DNA of 43,783 bases from Oscillospiraceae bacterium (lineage in GTDB: Bacteria; Bacillota; Clostridia; Oscillospirales; CAG-272), in the NCBI GenBank assembly GCA_015064025.1, contig SVSZ01000005.1, positions 1-43,783 on the forward strand, in the 5' to 3' direction. Every line of letters starts with the position of its first letter. Position 1 is the stretch's first letter. The translations under genes were made by a program, and so were the position numbers. Below the pieces are notes generated by a model. That model was not told the DNA's origin and ran no database searches. It saw only the letters and a list, made by a program, of their open reading frames with translations. This document shows, piece after piece, positions 43,086 through 43,783 of this stretch.

Positions 43086-43715
43086 ATGAAAAAGATCAAT
43101 GAGGGTATGCTTGAAGCCTACAAAAAGCACTTGTGGAACGATGAAAAGGCAGAAGCGACGATTGAAAAATATTTGAGGGATGTTACAGAATTTTTTGAAT
43201 GGTATTTCGAGAATTTTGGCGAAAGAGAAATTACAAAGGAAGCTGTGCTCGCTTATAAAAATCTGCTTTGCGAGCAATTCGCTCCCGCCAGTGTGAATGC
43301 TGCTTTATCGTCATTGAACAGTTTTTTTAGTTATATGGACCGGTTTGATCTGAGGGTTAAAAGTTTAAAAATTCAAAGGCAAATATTTTCCTCGGATGAA
43401 AAAGAACTGACAAAGCGGGAATATGAGCGCCTTCTTTGCGCGGCACAAAGGAATAAAAATGAAAGGCTGTACTATTTGATGCAGACGATCTGCTCTACCG
43501 GAATTCGCGTTTCCGAATTGAAATTTATTACGGTGGAGGCGGTGCTTCGCGGTGTTTCTGAAATCAACTGCAAGGGGAAACTGAGAAGAGTGTTTTTGCC
43601 AAGGCAGCTTTGTAAGCTTCTTGCGCATTACACAAAAAAACAAAAAATAAAAAGAGGTCCCATTTTTAGGCTCTTTGTCAATAGTTGGGGTAGAAAAAAT
43701 CTGACGAAAAGATAA
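43086..43715 (+). pseudogene. Tyrosine recombinase, truncated before the catalytic C-terminal half
   Basis: 209 residues. The N-terminal core-binding domain (about 1-90) and the start of the catalytic domain are present: box I Arg141 in STGIRVSELKF and the beta-hairpin Lys in NCKGKLRRVFLP. Homology stops at GPIF (residue 194); the last 15 residues RLFVNSWGRKNLTKR do not fit the family. Box II HxxR and the Tyr nucleophile are missing, so it cannot cut DNA by itself. The sequence at the break, GGCTCTTTGTCAATAG, recalls an ISL3-family end. AGAGAGGT lies upstream of the ATG. Confidence 0.8.
43669..43693. mobile_element. Possible ISL3-family terminal inverted repeat
   Basis: GGCTCTTTGTCAATAGTTGG begins exactly where the recombinase loses homology. 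From memory, ISL3-family elements have ends of the form GGCTCTTTG. Only one end would be in the window, so this is unproven. Confidence 0.35.
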
Positions 43716-43729
43716 AGAACTATTAAATT

Positions 43730-43778
43730 GCATAGGAAAAGCGTCACGAAGCGAAGCGGAGTGGCGCTTTTCCTATGC
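43730..43778. repeat. Palindrome at the right edge
   Basis: Perfect 14-bp arms GCATAGGAAAAGCG / CGCTTTTCCTATGC around a 21-nt centre with its own CAC/GTG pairing and a GCGAAGCG motif. No T run inside the window. It may be a terminator, an interspersed repeat, or part of the element that broke the recombinase. Confidence 0.7.
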
Positions 43779-43783
43779 GCCGG

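Overview
The window looks like chromosome of an uncultured anaerobic Clostridia member (Firmicutes; Oscillospirales or Christensenellales-like). This rests on strong AGGAGG ribosome sites, several TTG starts, sigma-A promoters, type III glutamine synthetase, a GlgC/GlgD-type glycogen operon and perfect clostridial/Bacillus-type parS sites. Species cannot be named from sequence alone. The block mnmG-rsmG-parS-parA-parB-serS is the usual origin-proximal neighbourhood in Firmicutes, so oriC is probably not far away, although no dnaA or DnaA-box cluster lies inside the window.

Layout. 1-13.5 kb is entirely minus strand: the very start of a gene leaving the left edge; an ABC exporter pair made of a GldG-type permease and an ABC ATPase homologue whose catalytic motifs are all degenerate; and a six-gene glycogen operon, glgB-glgC-glgD-glgA-glgP-GH13, with a promoter in front of glgB, an internal hairpin after glgP and a terminator after the GH13 gene. 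A small lipoprotein gene lies upstream. Transcription switches to plus at about 14.5 kb: alr, an AraC regulator, S-adenosylhomocysteinase, mnmG, rsmG, three parS sites, parA, parB, serS, an unknown two-TM protein, hisS and thiN. An unknown minus-strand gene (24.9-26.0 kb) and the type III glutamine synthetase (28.2-30.3 kb) are the exceptions.

30.7-39.8 kb is one giant gene for a secreted, membrane-anchored protein of about 3,014 residues: signal peptide, about 1,200 residues of helical repeats, a chain of variant InlB-B/Flg_new-like modules, an Asp-Pro linker, more beta modules, two TM segments and a Glu-Glu-Thr-Thr repeat tail. It is the most unusual item here and I do not recognise it as a described protein. 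After it come an acyl-ACP thioesterase, a 400-bp run of short hairpins, a divergent pair (DapA-family aldolase/lyase and AraC regulator), and a tyrosine recombinase cut off before its catalytic His-Arg-Tyr half.

How the parts work together: glgC/glgD make ADP-glucose, glgA polymerises, glgB branches, and glgP plus the GH13 enzyme mobilise the glucan. parA/parB/parS segregate the origin. mnmG, rsmG, serS and hisS serve translation. The AraC/DapA-family pair looks like a small inducible catabolic unit.
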